Source: G016234445 sp964438865
Lineage (GTDB): Bacteria; Chloroflexota; Dehalococcoidia; Tepidiformales; Tepidiformaceae
Direction of reading: 5' to 3'
DNA: 64,000 nucleotides
NCBI GenBank assembly: GCA_964438865.1
Contig: CAYTMI010000001.1
Coordinates: 372,001-436,000 of the forward strand
The notes under the pieces were generated by a model that searched no databases, had not been told where the DNA came from, and saw only the letters and a list, made by a program, of their open reading frames with translations. This document shows, piece after piece, positions 8,451 to 17,171 of this stretch. The translations under genes and the position numbers were made by a program. The stretch's first letter is position 1. Every line of letters begins with the position of its first letter.

Positions 8451-9488
8451 TCAGCGGAAGGCGGGCATCACTTCGTGGGCGAAGAGTTCAAGCGAACGCG
8501 TTGCCTGGCCGTGGCTGATGTCGCCCCACTGGAAGGCGCCGACGAAGTAGTTGCAGCCGCTTTCGGCTGCGTACCTGGCGATGTAGTCACGCACGGTCTC
8601 GGGGCAGCCGTAGATGGCCGCTTCCACGGTGCGGGCGCGGTCGAAGTCGCCGCTCAGTGTTGGGTCGGCGGCGGGGGATGCCTGGCCTTCGTGGGTGCCG
8701 TAGAGGTCGCGGGCGACTTTCGTCAGGTTGTGGTGGTAGGCGGCCCAGGCGCGGCGGGCGACCTGCTCGGCCTCGTGGTCGGTGTCGGCGACGAAGACGT
8801 GGGCGACCTTGCCGACCATCGGCTCCGTGTCCGGGCCCAGCCGCGAGGGGGCGCCGCGCGCGCCGAAGATCGCCCGGTACTCGGCGGCGACGGCGGCCAT
8901 CCGTGTGATTGGTCCCCCGCCAAGGAAGTGCATCCCGTGGCGGGCGGCATTCTCGTGGTTGCCGGCGTACCAGAACGGCGGGTGAGGCTGCTGGAGCGGC
9001 TGCAGATGGATGGGGACGTCGCGGAAGGAATAGTAGCTGCCTTCGTGGGTCAAGCGGCTGGCCCCAAGCCCGGCGAGGACGACTTCGAGACTCTCCTCGA
9101 ACACGGCGCGGACAGTGGCTTCGTCGTGGCCCCAGTGGGCGTGTTCGGCGGCGTTAATGCCCTTGCCGACGCCGACCTGGAGGCGGCCGCCGCTGAGCGC
9201 ATCGAGCATGCAGATCTCGTCGATCAGCCGGAGCGGGTGATAGAAGGGGAGACAGTAGACGAGCGTCCCGAGGCGGATCTGCTTCGTTTCGCGGGCAGCG
9301 GCGGCGAGGTAGACGTTCTGCGACGGGGCAGACCCGAGCACGGCCTGGTGGTGTTCGGCTACGTGGTAGCCCCAGAAGCCAGCGCGGTCGGCCTGGGCGA
9401 TGAGCCCCAGCCGCTCTTCGTAGAGGCGCTGGAGGGAGATGCCCTCGCGGCGTTCCACGTGGTCGAAGATCCCGAAAGCGAGCGGCAT
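8451..9488 (-). CDS. luciferase-like flavin-dependent monooxygenase
   Basis: Predicted FMN- or F420-dependent oxidoreductase of the bacterial luciferase superfamily, cytoplasmic; the substrate cannot be read from sequence. The 345-residue TIM-barrel protein shows the family features GFWGYHVAEHHQAVLG near residue 38, TLVYCLPFYHPLRLIDEICMLDALSGGR read across residues 75-102, and VGVGKGINAAEHAHWG. Start ATG at 9488. It is monocistronic and convergent with the PSP1 gene, separated by only 9 bp. Confidence 0.85.
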   Translation of the reverse strand: MPLAFGIFDHVERREGISLQRLYEERLGLIAQADRAGFWGYHVAEHHQAVLGSAPSQNVYLAAAARETKQIRLGTLVYCLPFYHPLRLIDEICMLDALSGGRLQVGVGKGINAAEHAHWGHDEATVRAVFEESLEVVLAGLGASRLTHEGSYYSFRDVPIHLQPLQQPHPPFWYAGNHENAARHGMHFLGGGPITRMAAVAAEYRAIFGARGAPSRLGPDTEPMVGKVAHVFVADTDHEAEQVARRAWAAYHHNLTKVARDLYGTHEGQASPAADPTLSGDFDRARTVEAAIYGCPETVRDYIARYAAESGCNYFVGAFQWGDISHGQATRSLELFAHEVMPAFR

Positions 9489-9571
9489 AGCTGAACACCT
9501 CTCTGTCGCGGATGGCCCGGCGGTCGTGGCGATCCTAGGGGGTCGAAAGGCTGGTGGCCATTCGCCGGCGG

Positions 9572-10336
9572 CTACCCGGCAGCGCCGTCACCGGGCGGCG
9601 GGCGGAGCGAACGCAGCTCTTCGACCACAGCGTCCAGGCGCGCTTCGATGCCGCGAAGCCGTTCGAGTTCGCGCATGACGTCGGCGATCTGGGCGTCTTC
9701 GCGATCGCGGACGAGGAATGCGGCGATCGTGGCGGTGAGGACGGAAAGCGCCGCAATCCCGAAGAGCATGAGGGCGACGGCGACGCCACGGCCGGCGGGA
9801 GTCGTCGGGTAGAGGTCGCCATAGCCGACGGTCGTCATCGTCGTCGCGGCCCACCAAAGGGAGTCGCCGAAGGTGTGGATGTTGGCGTCGTCGGCATCGC
9901 GTTCGACGAGGAGGACCATGGTGGCGCCGGTCACGAGGATGGTGAGGACGGCCGCAAGGGTGAACTGGGTCCCCTTTTCGGAGGCGATCCGGCGGACGAG
10001 GGTCTCGTTGTAGCCGACCGCCGTTGCGAGCCGGGCGAAGCGGAGGAGCCGGAGGAGGCGAAACGGCCGCAGCAGAGGGAGGAGCACCATCGCCACTTCC
10101 AGCCAGTTCGCGCGGAGGTAGCGAGCGCGGTTCGGGGCGACGGCCAGCTTCAGCCCGAAAGCCACCGCGAAGGCGGCCCAGATGAACCAGTCGGCGACGA
10201 GGAAGCTGGTTTCGACGGCATCCGAGAGGTGGAAGAGGAGCGGGGCGAAGAGGAGGGGCACCAGCGCCAGGGCGAGGATGAGGAGCGGGATCTCAGTGGC
10301 CTGTTCGATTCGCCGCAGGCGCTCGTCGCTTTGCAT
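9572..10336 (-). CDS. voltage-sensor-type potassium channel
   Basis: Six-helix K+ channel in the cytoplasmic membrane. The 254-residue protein has helices S1-S3 before residue 88, an S4-like segment with regularly spaced arginines at residues 90-102 (RPFRLLRLLRFAR), and the selectivity filter TVGYGD at residues 169-174 between S5 and S6. The C-terminal 45 residues are a short Glu/Arg/Leu coiled coil likely to assemble the tetramer. Start ATG at 10336. No RCK domain follows, so gating by ligand is not indicated. Confidence 0.88.
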   Translation of the reverse strand: MQSDERLRRIEQATEIPLLILALALVPLLFAPLLFHLSDAVETSFLVADWFIWAAFAVAFGLKLAVAPNRARYLRANWLEVAMVLLPLLRPFRLLRLLRFARLATAVGYNETLVRRIASEKGTQFTLAAVLTILVTGATMVLLVERDADDANIHTFGDSLWWAATTMTTVGYGDLYPTTPAGRGVAVALMLFGIAALSVLTATIAAFLVRDREDAQIADVMRELERLRGIEARLDAVVEELRSLRPPPGDGAAG

Positions 10337-10480
10337 GGCCGGATTCTACTGAGTCCGGGGTCGCCGCGGACAGGCGATGCCCTCCCTGGCGGCCGCGCTA
10401 CTGACGGTGGGCGGCTGTGCGCGCTGGCGGGCGCGTGACTGTGTAGACTCCGGGCAGAGGGGCGGCAAGGGAGGGAGCGC

Positions 10481-11803
10481 GTGGCGCTGGAAGGCACGGA
10501 GGGCGGGCGGGTGGCCAGTCCCGCCGCGGCCGTGGAAGAACGCGGGCGCGGCATTTACTACGGCTACTGGCTCATCGGCGCGGCGTTCGTCGCGCAGTTC
10601 GTTTCTGTCGGCTCCCAGAACTACGCGATCGGCGTGTTCCTGGGGCCGATGACCCGCGATCTTGGCTGGACGCGGTCGGAGTTCACGCTTTCGCGGACCC
10701 TGGCGCAGTTCGTGATGGCCTTCACGGGCTTCTTCATCGGCACCCAGGTGGATCGCCACGGTGGCCGCAGGCTGATGCTGGCCGGGATCACGGTCCTCTC
10801 CACGTCGCTCTTCCTGCTCAGTTGGACGCAAACGCTGTGGCAGTGGGTGGTCCTGAACGGACTGGTGGTGACGGCGGGCGCCGCGATGATGGGGAACCTC
10901 GTGGTCAACGTCACGCTTTCGAAATGGTTCGTGGAACAGCGCGGGCGGGCGGTCGGCCTGGCATCGATGGGCGTCTCCTTCGCCGGCGTGGCGCTGACGC
11001 CGGCTATGACCGAAATGGTCGACGAGTGGGGCTGGCGGGCGGGGTGGCGGGTGATGGCCGTGGGCTCGGCCGTGCTCGTCTTTCCGGTGGCGATGGCGAT
11101 GCGACGGGCGCCGGAGGACCACGGACTTTTCCCGGACGGCAAGTCGGCGGCACAGGTCGCCGCCGGTGGGGGGCTTCGGGCCTCGACCGACTTCGCAACC
11201 TCGCTCACCCGCCACGCAGCCCTGCAGACGTGGGCGTTCTATCTCCTCGTCATCGCCTTCGGGATGTTTGGCGTGACGATCGGCGTGATGCTCTTGCAGA
11301 CGATCCCTTTCATGACCGACGCGGGCTACAGCCGGGGCATGGCGGCCCTGATGATCACCGTGGCTTCCGTGCCAGCGCTGGTCTCGAAACCGTTCTGGGG
11401 ATACCTGATCGACAAGACAGACCCCAAGCGGCTGGCATCGATCAGCGCGGCCCTCACCGGCGCCGCGATGCTGGTGATCACTGCGAGCGTGGGGGCGAAC
11501 GCCGATAGGATGGTCTACTTCGGCTTCTTCCTCCTTGGCTGCGGCTGGGGCGGGATGATCCCGCTGCAGGAAGTGATCTGGGCGACCTACTTCGGCCGCC
11601 GATACCTCGGGGCGGTGCGAAGTGCAGGGCTGCCATTCGCGCTCTTGATCGGGGCGGGGGCGCCGCTGCTGGCATCCATGTATTTCGACCGGGTGGGCAA
11701 CTACGACGGTGCGTTCTTCGCGATCGCAGGCCTCAACCTGGCATCGGCCGGGCTGCTGCTCTTCATCCGGAAGCCGGGGAGGACGGCGGGGCAGGAGGGC
11801 TAG
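10481..11803 (+). CDS. MFS transporter, monocarboxylate/oxalate-formate type
   Basis: Twelve-helix major facilitator of 440 residues. The loop after helix 2 reads GTQVDRHGGRR, the MFS motif A position, and the charged loop before helix 7 follows MRRAPEDHGLFPDGK, typical of the monocarboxylate/oxalate-formate branch. Substrate is not identifiable. GTG start at 10481 with a GGGAGGGAG ribosome site just upstream. It shares a CTAG with the stop of the opposite gene at 11800. Two further carriers of the same branch lie at 45570 and 48389. Confidence 0.85.
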   Translation: MALEGTEGGRVASPAAAVEERGRGIYYGYWLIGAAFVAQFVSVGSQNYAIGVFLGPMTRDLGWTRSEFTLSRTLAQFVMAFTGFFIGTQVDRHGGRRLMLAGITVLSTSLFLLSWTQTLWQWVVLNGLVVTAGAAMMGNLVVNVTLSKWFVEQRGRAVGLASMGVSFAGVALTPAMTEMVDEWGWRAGWRVMAVGSAVLVFPVAMAMRRAPEDHGLFPDGKSAAQVAAGGGLRASTDFATSLTRHAALQTWAFYLLVIAFGMFGVTIGVMLLQTIPFMTDAGYSRGMAALMITVASVPALVSKPFWGYLIDKTDPKRLASISAALTGAAMLVITASVGANADRMVYFGFFLLGCGWGGMIPLQEVIWATYFGRRYLGAVRSAGLPFALLIGAGAPLLASMYFDRVGNYDGAFFAIAGLNLASAGLLLFIRKPGRTAGQEG

Positions 11804-12879
11804 GCCAGGGGCCCGGGGAACGGCGTACCCACCTCCACGCCCAATGCCGTGAGCTTGTCGGTGGTCTCGGCGTCGAGGGGGATGCCGTTGGCGGTCCGGT
11901 CGGCGCGGGCGATGGCTTCCGGGTCGCCGGCGACGAGGACGGCATCGCGGCCCGGGGCGGGCTTCGTCGCCCGAATGGTGTCGACGAGGCGGCGCATGTC
12001 GGCCTTAAACTCGGCCGGGTCGCGGAAGGCGTCGATCCGCCAGGCGGCGAACCAGAAGCCCTGTTCCAGCTTCTGGCGGTCGGAGAACAGCCCCGAAGCC
12101 CCGGCGCTGAGGATGCCGCTGAGGATGTCGACCATCAGACCCAGGCCGTAGCCCTTGTAGGAACTCGTCTCCATCCGCGAACCGAGGGGAAGGAGGGCGC
12201 CGTTCTTCCTGAGGATCGCGGGGTCGTCCGAGTCGTTGCCGTCGGCGTCCACTGCCCAGCCGAAGGGGATGGGCTTGCCCTGGCGCATGGCGATTTCCAG
12301 CTTCCCGCCCGCGACCGCGGTGGTGGCCATGTCGAGGAGGAAGGCGTGCTGTCCTTCCACCGGCGCCCCGAAGGCGATGGGGTTGGTGCCGTAGACGCGC
12401 TCGGCGCCGCCCGCGGCGAGGCCAATCGGGGGGACGTTGCACATGGCCATCCCCACCATGTCGCGCTTCGCCGCCATGTGGGCGTAGTACCCGGCGGCGC
12501 CAAAGTGGCGGCCGTTGCGGACCGTGATCATCCCCATGCCGGTTGCGGCGGCCTTCGCCATGCAGGCATCCATCGCCGCTTTCGCAACGATCACCCCGAC
12601 CCCGCCATCACTGTCCCAGGCCGCGGCGACGGGGCTGTCGCGGAGCACGCTGATGGCCGGCTTCGGGTTCACGATCCCGCGCCTGAGGCCGGGGGCGTAG
12701 CCGGGATGCCAGGGCAGGTGGGCGATGCCGTGGGATTCGATCCCGGCCAGGTCGGCGTCGACGAGGACCTCGGCGCCGATGGCAGCGTCGGCCGCGGGCA
12801 CCCCGTAGTGTTGGAAGACCGCGGCGGTGAAGCCGCGAAGCCGGGCAGCGTCGTAGCGGGGGCGGGTATCAGTGGCCAT
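11800..12879 (-). CDS. LDH2/malate-type NAD(P)-dependent oxidoreductase
   Basis: Member of the Ldh_2 superfamily (malate, ureidoglycolate, sulfolactate and related dehydrogenases), 359 residues, cytoplasmic. Visible signatures are DLAGIESHGIAHLP near residue 47, TVRNGRHFGAAGYYAHMA, and the pair GTNPIAFGAP and LLDMATTAVAGGK that line the cofactor and active site. Exact 2-hydroxyacid substrate is uncertain. The ATG at 12879 begins MATDTRPRY; the frame to 12945 is not family-like. Its neighbour is a carboxylate-type MFS carrier running convergently, so a hydroxyacid use pathway is conceivable. Confidence 0.82.
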   Translation of the reverse strand: MATDTRPRYDAARLRGFTAAVFQHYGVPAADAAIGAEVLVDADLAGIESHGIAHLPWHPGYAPGLRRGIVNPKPAISVLRDSPVAAAWDSDGGVGVIVAKAAMDACMAKAAATGMGMITVRNGRHFGAAGYYAHMAAKRDMVGMAMCNVPPIGLAAGGAERVYGTNPIAFGAPVEGQHAFLLDMATTAVAGGKLEIAMRQGKPIPFGWAVDADGNDSDDPAILRKNGALLPLGSRMETSSYKGYGLGLMVDILSGILSAGASGLFSDRQKLEQGFWFAAWRIDAFRDPAEFKADMRRLVDTIRATKPAPGRDAVLVAGDPEAIARADRTANGIPLDAETTDKLTALGVEVGTPFPGPLA

Positions 12880-13022
12880 GGGGCACCTGTCGCGGGAGGA
12901 GTGTGGCGACCCGGAGTATACCGGCCGGGGCGCCGGACGAATCAATCCGTGGCCGCCTTCCGCGCCTCCGGCGTGAGCTATCCTGCCTGCAAATTGACCT
13001 CATCGGCGGCATCCTGAGGCGC

Positions 13023-14252
13023 ATGAGTTATCTGCGTCCCCGATTCCGGCTGCCCTTCCTGGCCGCGCCTCCGCTCCTTGCCGGCCTGCTCCTGGCGGCG
13101 GCCTGCGGGGGGGCATCCCCCTCCTCCAACCCCACCGCGACGGTAGAGAGCCCGGGCGAAACGTCCGGGGCTTCTTCGCCCGCCGTGACCCTGAAAAAGG
13201 TGGCCGGCGGCTTCACGCGGCCAACATTCGTCATCCACGCGGGCGACGGCAGCGGGCGGCTGTTCGTGGTCGAAAAGGCCGGCACCATCCGGGCAGTCCG
13301 GGACGGCGTGGTCGAACGCGAACCATTCCTCGACGTGCGGGCAGTGGTGGGGAGCACTGGTGAGGAGGAGGGGCTCCTCGGGCTGGCGTTCCACCCCCGG
13401 TTCGAAGAGAACGGGCGCCTCTTCGTCGCGTACACGGCAAAGGACGGCGCCAACTCCGTGGCCGAATACCGCGTGCCGGCCGGGAGCACGCGGGCTAACC
13501 CCGCGACGGCGCGAGTGCTCTTCTCCATCCCCGACGACCGCGCCAACCACAATGGCGGGATGCTGGCCTTCGGCCCCGACGGCTACCTCTACTTCGGCAC
13601 CGGGGATGGCGGGGGCGCCGGCGACACGCGGGGCAACGGCCAATCATTGACAGCGCTGCTGGGCAAGATCCTGCGGGTCGACGTGGATTCGGGAACCACC
13701 CCGTACGCGATCCCACGGGACAACCCGTTCGTCGCCCGGAGCGGAGCGCGGCCGGAGATCTGGGCCTACGGACTGCGAAACCCGTGGCGGTTCAGCTTCG
13801 ACCGCGCCACCGGCGACCTCTGGATCGGGGACGTCGGGCAGGGCGACTGGGAGGAGGTGGACTTCCAGGCGGCGGCCAGCAAGGGCGGCGAGAACTACGG
13901 CTGGAACGTGATGGAGGCGAGCGCCTGCTTCAAGCCGGCGGCGGCATGCGACCGCGGCGGCAAGGTGCTCCCGGTGTTCGAATACGATCACAACACCGGC
14001 GCCTGCTCGGTGACTGGCGGCTACGTGTACCGGGGCGGGGAGTTGCCCGCGCTCCGGGGCGCCTACCTGTTTATCGACTACTGCGAAGGCAAGCTACTGT
14101 CGCTCCGGCGGGAAGGGAGCGGGTGGCGGGCGGCCGTCCTCCTCGAAACGGACCTCAGCGTGAGTTCGTTCGGGGAGGACGAAGCCGGGGAGGTGTACGT
14201 CGTGGACGACGCCGGCGGGGGCCTCTACCGGCTGGCGGGCACGGCCCCCTGA
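13023..14252 (+). CDS. PQQ-dependent sugar dehydrogenase (soluble GDH family) lipoprotein
   Basis: Predicted exported quinoprotein that oxidises sugars or polyols and hands electrons to a carrier. The 409-residue protein has a lipobox LLLAAAC near residue 27, a Ser/Thr linker, then a six-bladed propeller with family signatures ERGLLGLAFHP-like EEEGLLGLAFHPRF, ANHNGGMLAFGPDGYLYFGTGDGG, and WAYGLRNPWRFSFDRATGDLWIGDVGQGDWEE. ATG at 13023 is chosen because it opens the signal peptide. The two cupredoxins immediately downstream on the other strand are possible electron acceptors, an inference from position only. Confidence 0.88.
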   Translation: MSYLRPRFRLPFLAAPPLLAGLLLAAACGGASPSSNPTATVESPGETSGASSPAVTLKKVAGGFTRPTFVIHAGDGSGRLFVVEKAGTIRAVRDGVVEREPFLDVRAVVGSTGEEEGLLGLAFHPRFEENGRLFVAYTAKDGANSVAEYRVPAGSTRANPATARVLFSIPDDRANHNGGMLAFGPDGYLYFGTGDGGGAGDTRGNGQSLTALLGKILRVDVDSGTTPYAIPRDNPFVARSGARPEIWAYGLRNPWRFSFDRATGDLWIGDVGQGDWEEVDFQAAASKGGENYGWNVMEASACFKPAAACDRGGKVLPVFEYDHNTGACSVTGGYVYRGGELPALRGAYLFIDYCEGKLLSLRREGSGWRAAVLLETDLSVSSFGEDEAGEVYVVDDAGGGLYRLAGTAP

Positions 14253-14266
14253 CGAGTCCTCCGGCG

Positions 14267-14782
14267 CTACCGGCGGCGCGCAGAAACGAACGCGAGCGCC
14301 CCGGAAGCGGCGACCAGCGTGGCCCCGGCGGCAAGCAGCGGCAAGAAGATGGCACTACCCGTGTCCTGGTTCGCGGCAAGGCCCGTGCCGGTCTTCGGCA
14401 CCACCGGGGTGGCCGCGGCCGCCGCCTGCACGACGATCGTCCCGAGCATGCCGGGGTGGATGTTGCAGTGGTAGGCGTAGCTCCCGGCCTGGCTGAAGGT
14501 CACCGCGGAAGAGGTGGCGCCGCCGGAGATGCCGCCCGTGTCGAACGCAGGGCTGACGCCTGTGTCGGAGGACGCGGTGTGGAGGATGGAGTCGCTGTTC
14601 AGCCAGGTCACCGTGTCGCCGGCCGAAACAGTGAGCGTCGCCGCGGAAAATGCGGCGCCGGCGATGCTCACCTGGCGGGCGGCGGCGGCGGCCTGCGTGT
14701 CCCGGAGGACGAACGACCCGGCGATGAGGATGGTGGCGAGCGCGCCTATGGCGAAGGTCGCGAGTGGACGGTGGTGGGTCAC
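14267..14782 (-). CDS. plastocyanin-like copper protein with C-terminal anchor
   Basis: Exported cupredoxin of 171 residues. After a signal peptide (residues 8-32) comes one cupredoxin domain with candidate copper ligands His68, Cys106, His109 and Met112 (YHCNIHPGM). The C-terminus carries VPKTG at residues 128-132, a hydrophobic helix at about 143-165 and a terminal Arg tail, the layout of a sortase sorting signal or a plain membrane anchor. GTG start at 14782 follows a GAGGGAGAG ribosome site. It is co-directional with the cupredoxin at 14885-15259. Confidence 0.82.
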   Translation of the reverse strand: MTHHRPLATFAIGALATILIAGSFVLRDTQAAAAARQVSIAGAAFSAATLTVSAGDTVTWLNSDSILHTASSDTGVSPAFDTGGISGGATSSAVTFSQAGSYAYHCNIHPGMLGTIVVQAAAAATPVVPKTGTGLAANQDTGSAIFLPLLAAGATLVAASGALAFVSARRR

Positions 14783-14884
14783 GTGCCTCTCCCTCGAAAG
14801 CGGTCTCCCCGGGGCGGATGCAGCGGGCAGTCAGCGGGGGTACGTGCCGGCGGCGGGAGCGGATGGCCCCAACGTGAAGGCGGC

Positions 14885-15259
14885 TTAACGCGGCTCGACG
14901 ACTTCGAAAGTCATCTCCATGCCGAGGGCCCGGTGGCCTTCGATGGTGCACCAGGCCTGGAGGGAGCTATCGAAGGGCCCGATCGTGATGACCTCTGAGT
15001 AGCCGGGCGGGAGGACCTGGCTACCGCTCTTGCCCTGGAGCTTGAGATCGTGCGATGTCAGACCCTTGTTCACGACCTTGATCTGCACCTGCTGGCCCTT
15101 TTCCAGCTTGACCACGGACGGCAGCATGGAGAAGTCGACGAGTTCGATCGTGATCGGGCCGTCATCGCCGCCGCAGGCAGTGATGGCCGCAAGGGCGAGC
15201 GTCCCGCCCGCAACGACCGCCGCCGCCACCGCGAACCGCCACCGCAAGAGGGACTTCAT
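14885..15259 (-). CDS. small cupredoxin lipoprotein
   Basis: Exported copper protein of 124 residues. Lipobox AITAC places the lipidated residue at Cys29, and the rest is a single cupredoxin domain with candidate ligands His70 (TSHDLKLQG), Cys104 (AWCTIEGH), His109 and Met114 or Met116. The ATG at 15259 is chosen because longer frames run under pyk on the other strand. It precedes the anchored cupredoxin by 102 bp on the same strand, so the two may be co-transcribed. Confidence 0.82.
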   Translation of the reverse strand: MKSLLRWRFAVAAAVVAGGTLALAAITACGGDDGPITIELVDFSMLPSVVKLEKGQQVQIKVVNKGLTSHDLKLQGKSGSQVLPPGYSEVITIGPFDSSLQAWCTIEGHRALGMEMTFEVVEPR

Positions 15260-15371
15260 CGCTCCAGTTTCGGGCTCAGGGATGTTCCCGTCACGGCCGA
15301 TGGTCCCGGTTCCTGTCGACGGCGGGCCGGGGATTCGCCTCGGGCAAGGGCGGGCCGCGCTAGACTGACGT

Positions 15372-16808
15372 ATGCGCCGCACGAAGATTGTCTGCACCCT
15401 CGGCCCGGCATCGCTCGACCCGGTGGTGATCGCCGCCATGATCCGCGCGGGCATGGACGTCGCCCGCCTGAACACCAGCCACGGGACGATAGAGGAACAT
15501 CTCCGTTCGATCCGGCTGGTGCGTTCCGTCGCGGCAGCAGAGGGCAGGCCAATCGGGGTGCTGATGGACCTCGCCGGGCCGAAGCTGCGTACCGGCCCCA
15601 CCCGCAGCGGCCTCGCCATCGAACTCGTCGAGGGCGCGATGGTGACGCTGACCGCTGAACATGTCGAAGGCACGCCCGAGCGCTTCACCGTCGAATACCC
15701 TCACCTGACCGACGACGTCGGCGTCGGCGAGCACGTCCTCATCAACGACGGGAACATCGAACTGCAGGTGGAGTCGGTGAGCCGCGAAGGGCTCGTCTGC
15801 AGGGTGCTGGTCGGGGGGCCGCTGGGCCCACGGAAAGGCGTGAACTTCCCGGCTTCGGCGCTGACGCTCCCTTCGCTGACGGACGAAGACCGGCTGGCCG
15901 TGCGTGCGGGGGTCGAAGGCCAGGTCGACTTCTTTGCCTTGAGCTTTGTGCGGGACGCCCACGACATCACCCGCACGCGGGGGCTGATCAGTTCGCTGGG
16001 GGCCGACACGCCGATCATCGCCAAGATCGAACGGCGGCAGGCGGTGGCGAACCTCGATTCGATCCTGGCGGAAGCGGACGGGGCGATGGTGGCGCGCGGC
16101 GACCTGGGGGTGGAGTTGCCCCCGGAACAGGTGCCGGTCCAGCAGCGCCGGATCATCAGCTCCGCCTCCGAGCACATGATCCCGGTGATTACAGCGACCC
16201 AGATGCTGGAGTCCATGGTGGATTCGCCGCGGCCGACGCGGGCGGAAAGCAGCGACGTCGCGAACGCGACCTGGGACCTTTCGGACGCGCTGATGCTGAG
16301 CCAGGAGACGGCGGTGGGGCGCTACCCGGTGGAGGCGGTGGCGATGATGGACCGGATCATCCGCACCGCCGAAGCGGCCGCGCTCCCGGACCACGACCGT
16401 CCGCCGGCGGTGGGGGCCGATGACCACTCCTACGTGGTGGCTCTGGCCGCGCGCCGGATCGTGGAGTCGGACGCGAACATGAAGGCGATCGTCTGCTTCA
16501 CGCGAAGCGGCTACACCGCGTTCCTCCAGAGCAAGGTGCACCCGAACGCCACCATCTATGCGGTGACCCCGGTGGAGGCTGTCTTCCGGCGGCTTTCCCT
16601 GGCCCGCGGGGTCGTCCCGCTGCTCGGGCCAGTGGTGGAATCCTCCGAAGCGATGCTCCGGTTGGTCGACCAGTTGCTCATCAGCGGGGGCCACGTGGGG
16701 CGGGGCGAAGAGGTCGTGGTGGTTGCCAGCCTCCCGGTCCAGGCGCGGGGCACCACGAACTTCCTGAAACTCCACCGGGTCGGCGAATCCGAAGGCTACC
16801 GGCAATGA
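15372..16808 (+). CDS. pyk: pyruvate kinase
   Basis: Glycolytic enzyme converting phosphoenolpyruvate and ADP to pyruvate and ATP. The 478-residue protein starts RRTKIVCTLGPAS, has the substrate motif DLAGPKLRTG, and carries the active-site region IIAKIERRQAV, MVARGDLGVELP and ATQMLESM, followed by the C-terminal domain with VCFTRSGYTA. Length fits the single-chain bacterial form without the extra C-terminal PEP-utiliser domain. The stop overlaps the next gene's ATG (ATGA). Confidence 0.97.
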   Translation: MRRTKIVCTLGPASLDPVVIAAMIRAGMDVARLNTSHGTIEEHLRSIRLVRSVAAAEGRPIGVLMDLAGPKLRTGPTRSGLAIELVEGAMVTLTAEHVEGTPERFTVEYPHLTDDVGVGEHVLINDGNIELQVESVSREGLVCRVLVGGPLGPRKGVNFPASALTLPSLTDEDRLAVRAGVEGQVDFFALSFVRDAHDITRTRGLISSLGADTPIIAKIERRQAVANLDSILAEADGAMVARGDLGVELPPEQVPVQQRRIISSASEHMIPVITATQMLESMVDSPRPTRAESSDVANATWDLSDALMLSQETAVGRYPVEAVAMMDRIIRTAEAAALPDHDRPPAVGADDHSYVVALAARRIVESDANMKAIVCFTRSGYTAFLQSKVHPNATIYAVTPVEAVFRRLSLARGVVPLLGPVVESSEAMLRLVDQLLISGGHVGRGEEVVVVASLPVQARGTTNFLKLHRVGESEGYRQ

Positions 16809-17164
16809 GCGAGGGGGCGCGGGTGGTGGTGGCGGAAGCGTCCGACCCGGTGGAGGCGGCGATCTGGGTCGACGCGCTGAAGGCCGCGGGGATCGACGCG
16901 GCTTCGTTCGAACGGGGCGTCGGGGCGGCCCTGGGGGGAGCAGCAACGCCTGGGTGGGCAGTCTACCCCGTGCTTGTGGCGGCGGCCGACATTGGGGCCG
17001 CTCGCAACGTCGTCGCCGAATTTGCCGGCGGCACGGCCCTGGCTCCCATTCCCGACGCCGCCGCAGCCCGCGAACGGTCGCAACGGGCCCTGCGAATCGC
17101 GGGCGGGGCTGTGGTGGTGGTGATAGTGCTGGCGCTCTTGGCGCGAACCCTGGGTGGCGGCTGA
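16805..17164 (+). CDS. small DUF2007-like protein with C-terminal membrane helix
   Basis: 119-residue protein of unknown function. Residues 1-70 look like the DUF2007 / putative signal-transducing fold, with AEASDPVEAAIWVDALKAAGID and YPVLVAAADIGAARNVVAEF. A single hydrophobic helix follows at about residues 97-115, so it should be a tail-anchored membrane protein with the domain inside. Start ATG overlaps the pyk stop by 4 bp, suggesting translational coupling. The family call is tentative. Confidence 0.7.
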   Translation: MSEGARVVVAEASDPVEAAIWVDALKAAGIDAASFERGVGAALGGAATPGWAVYPVLVAAADIGAARNVVAEFAGGTALAPIPDAAAARERSQRALRIAGGAVVVVIVLALLARTLGGG

Positions 17165-17171
17165 AGCAGAG

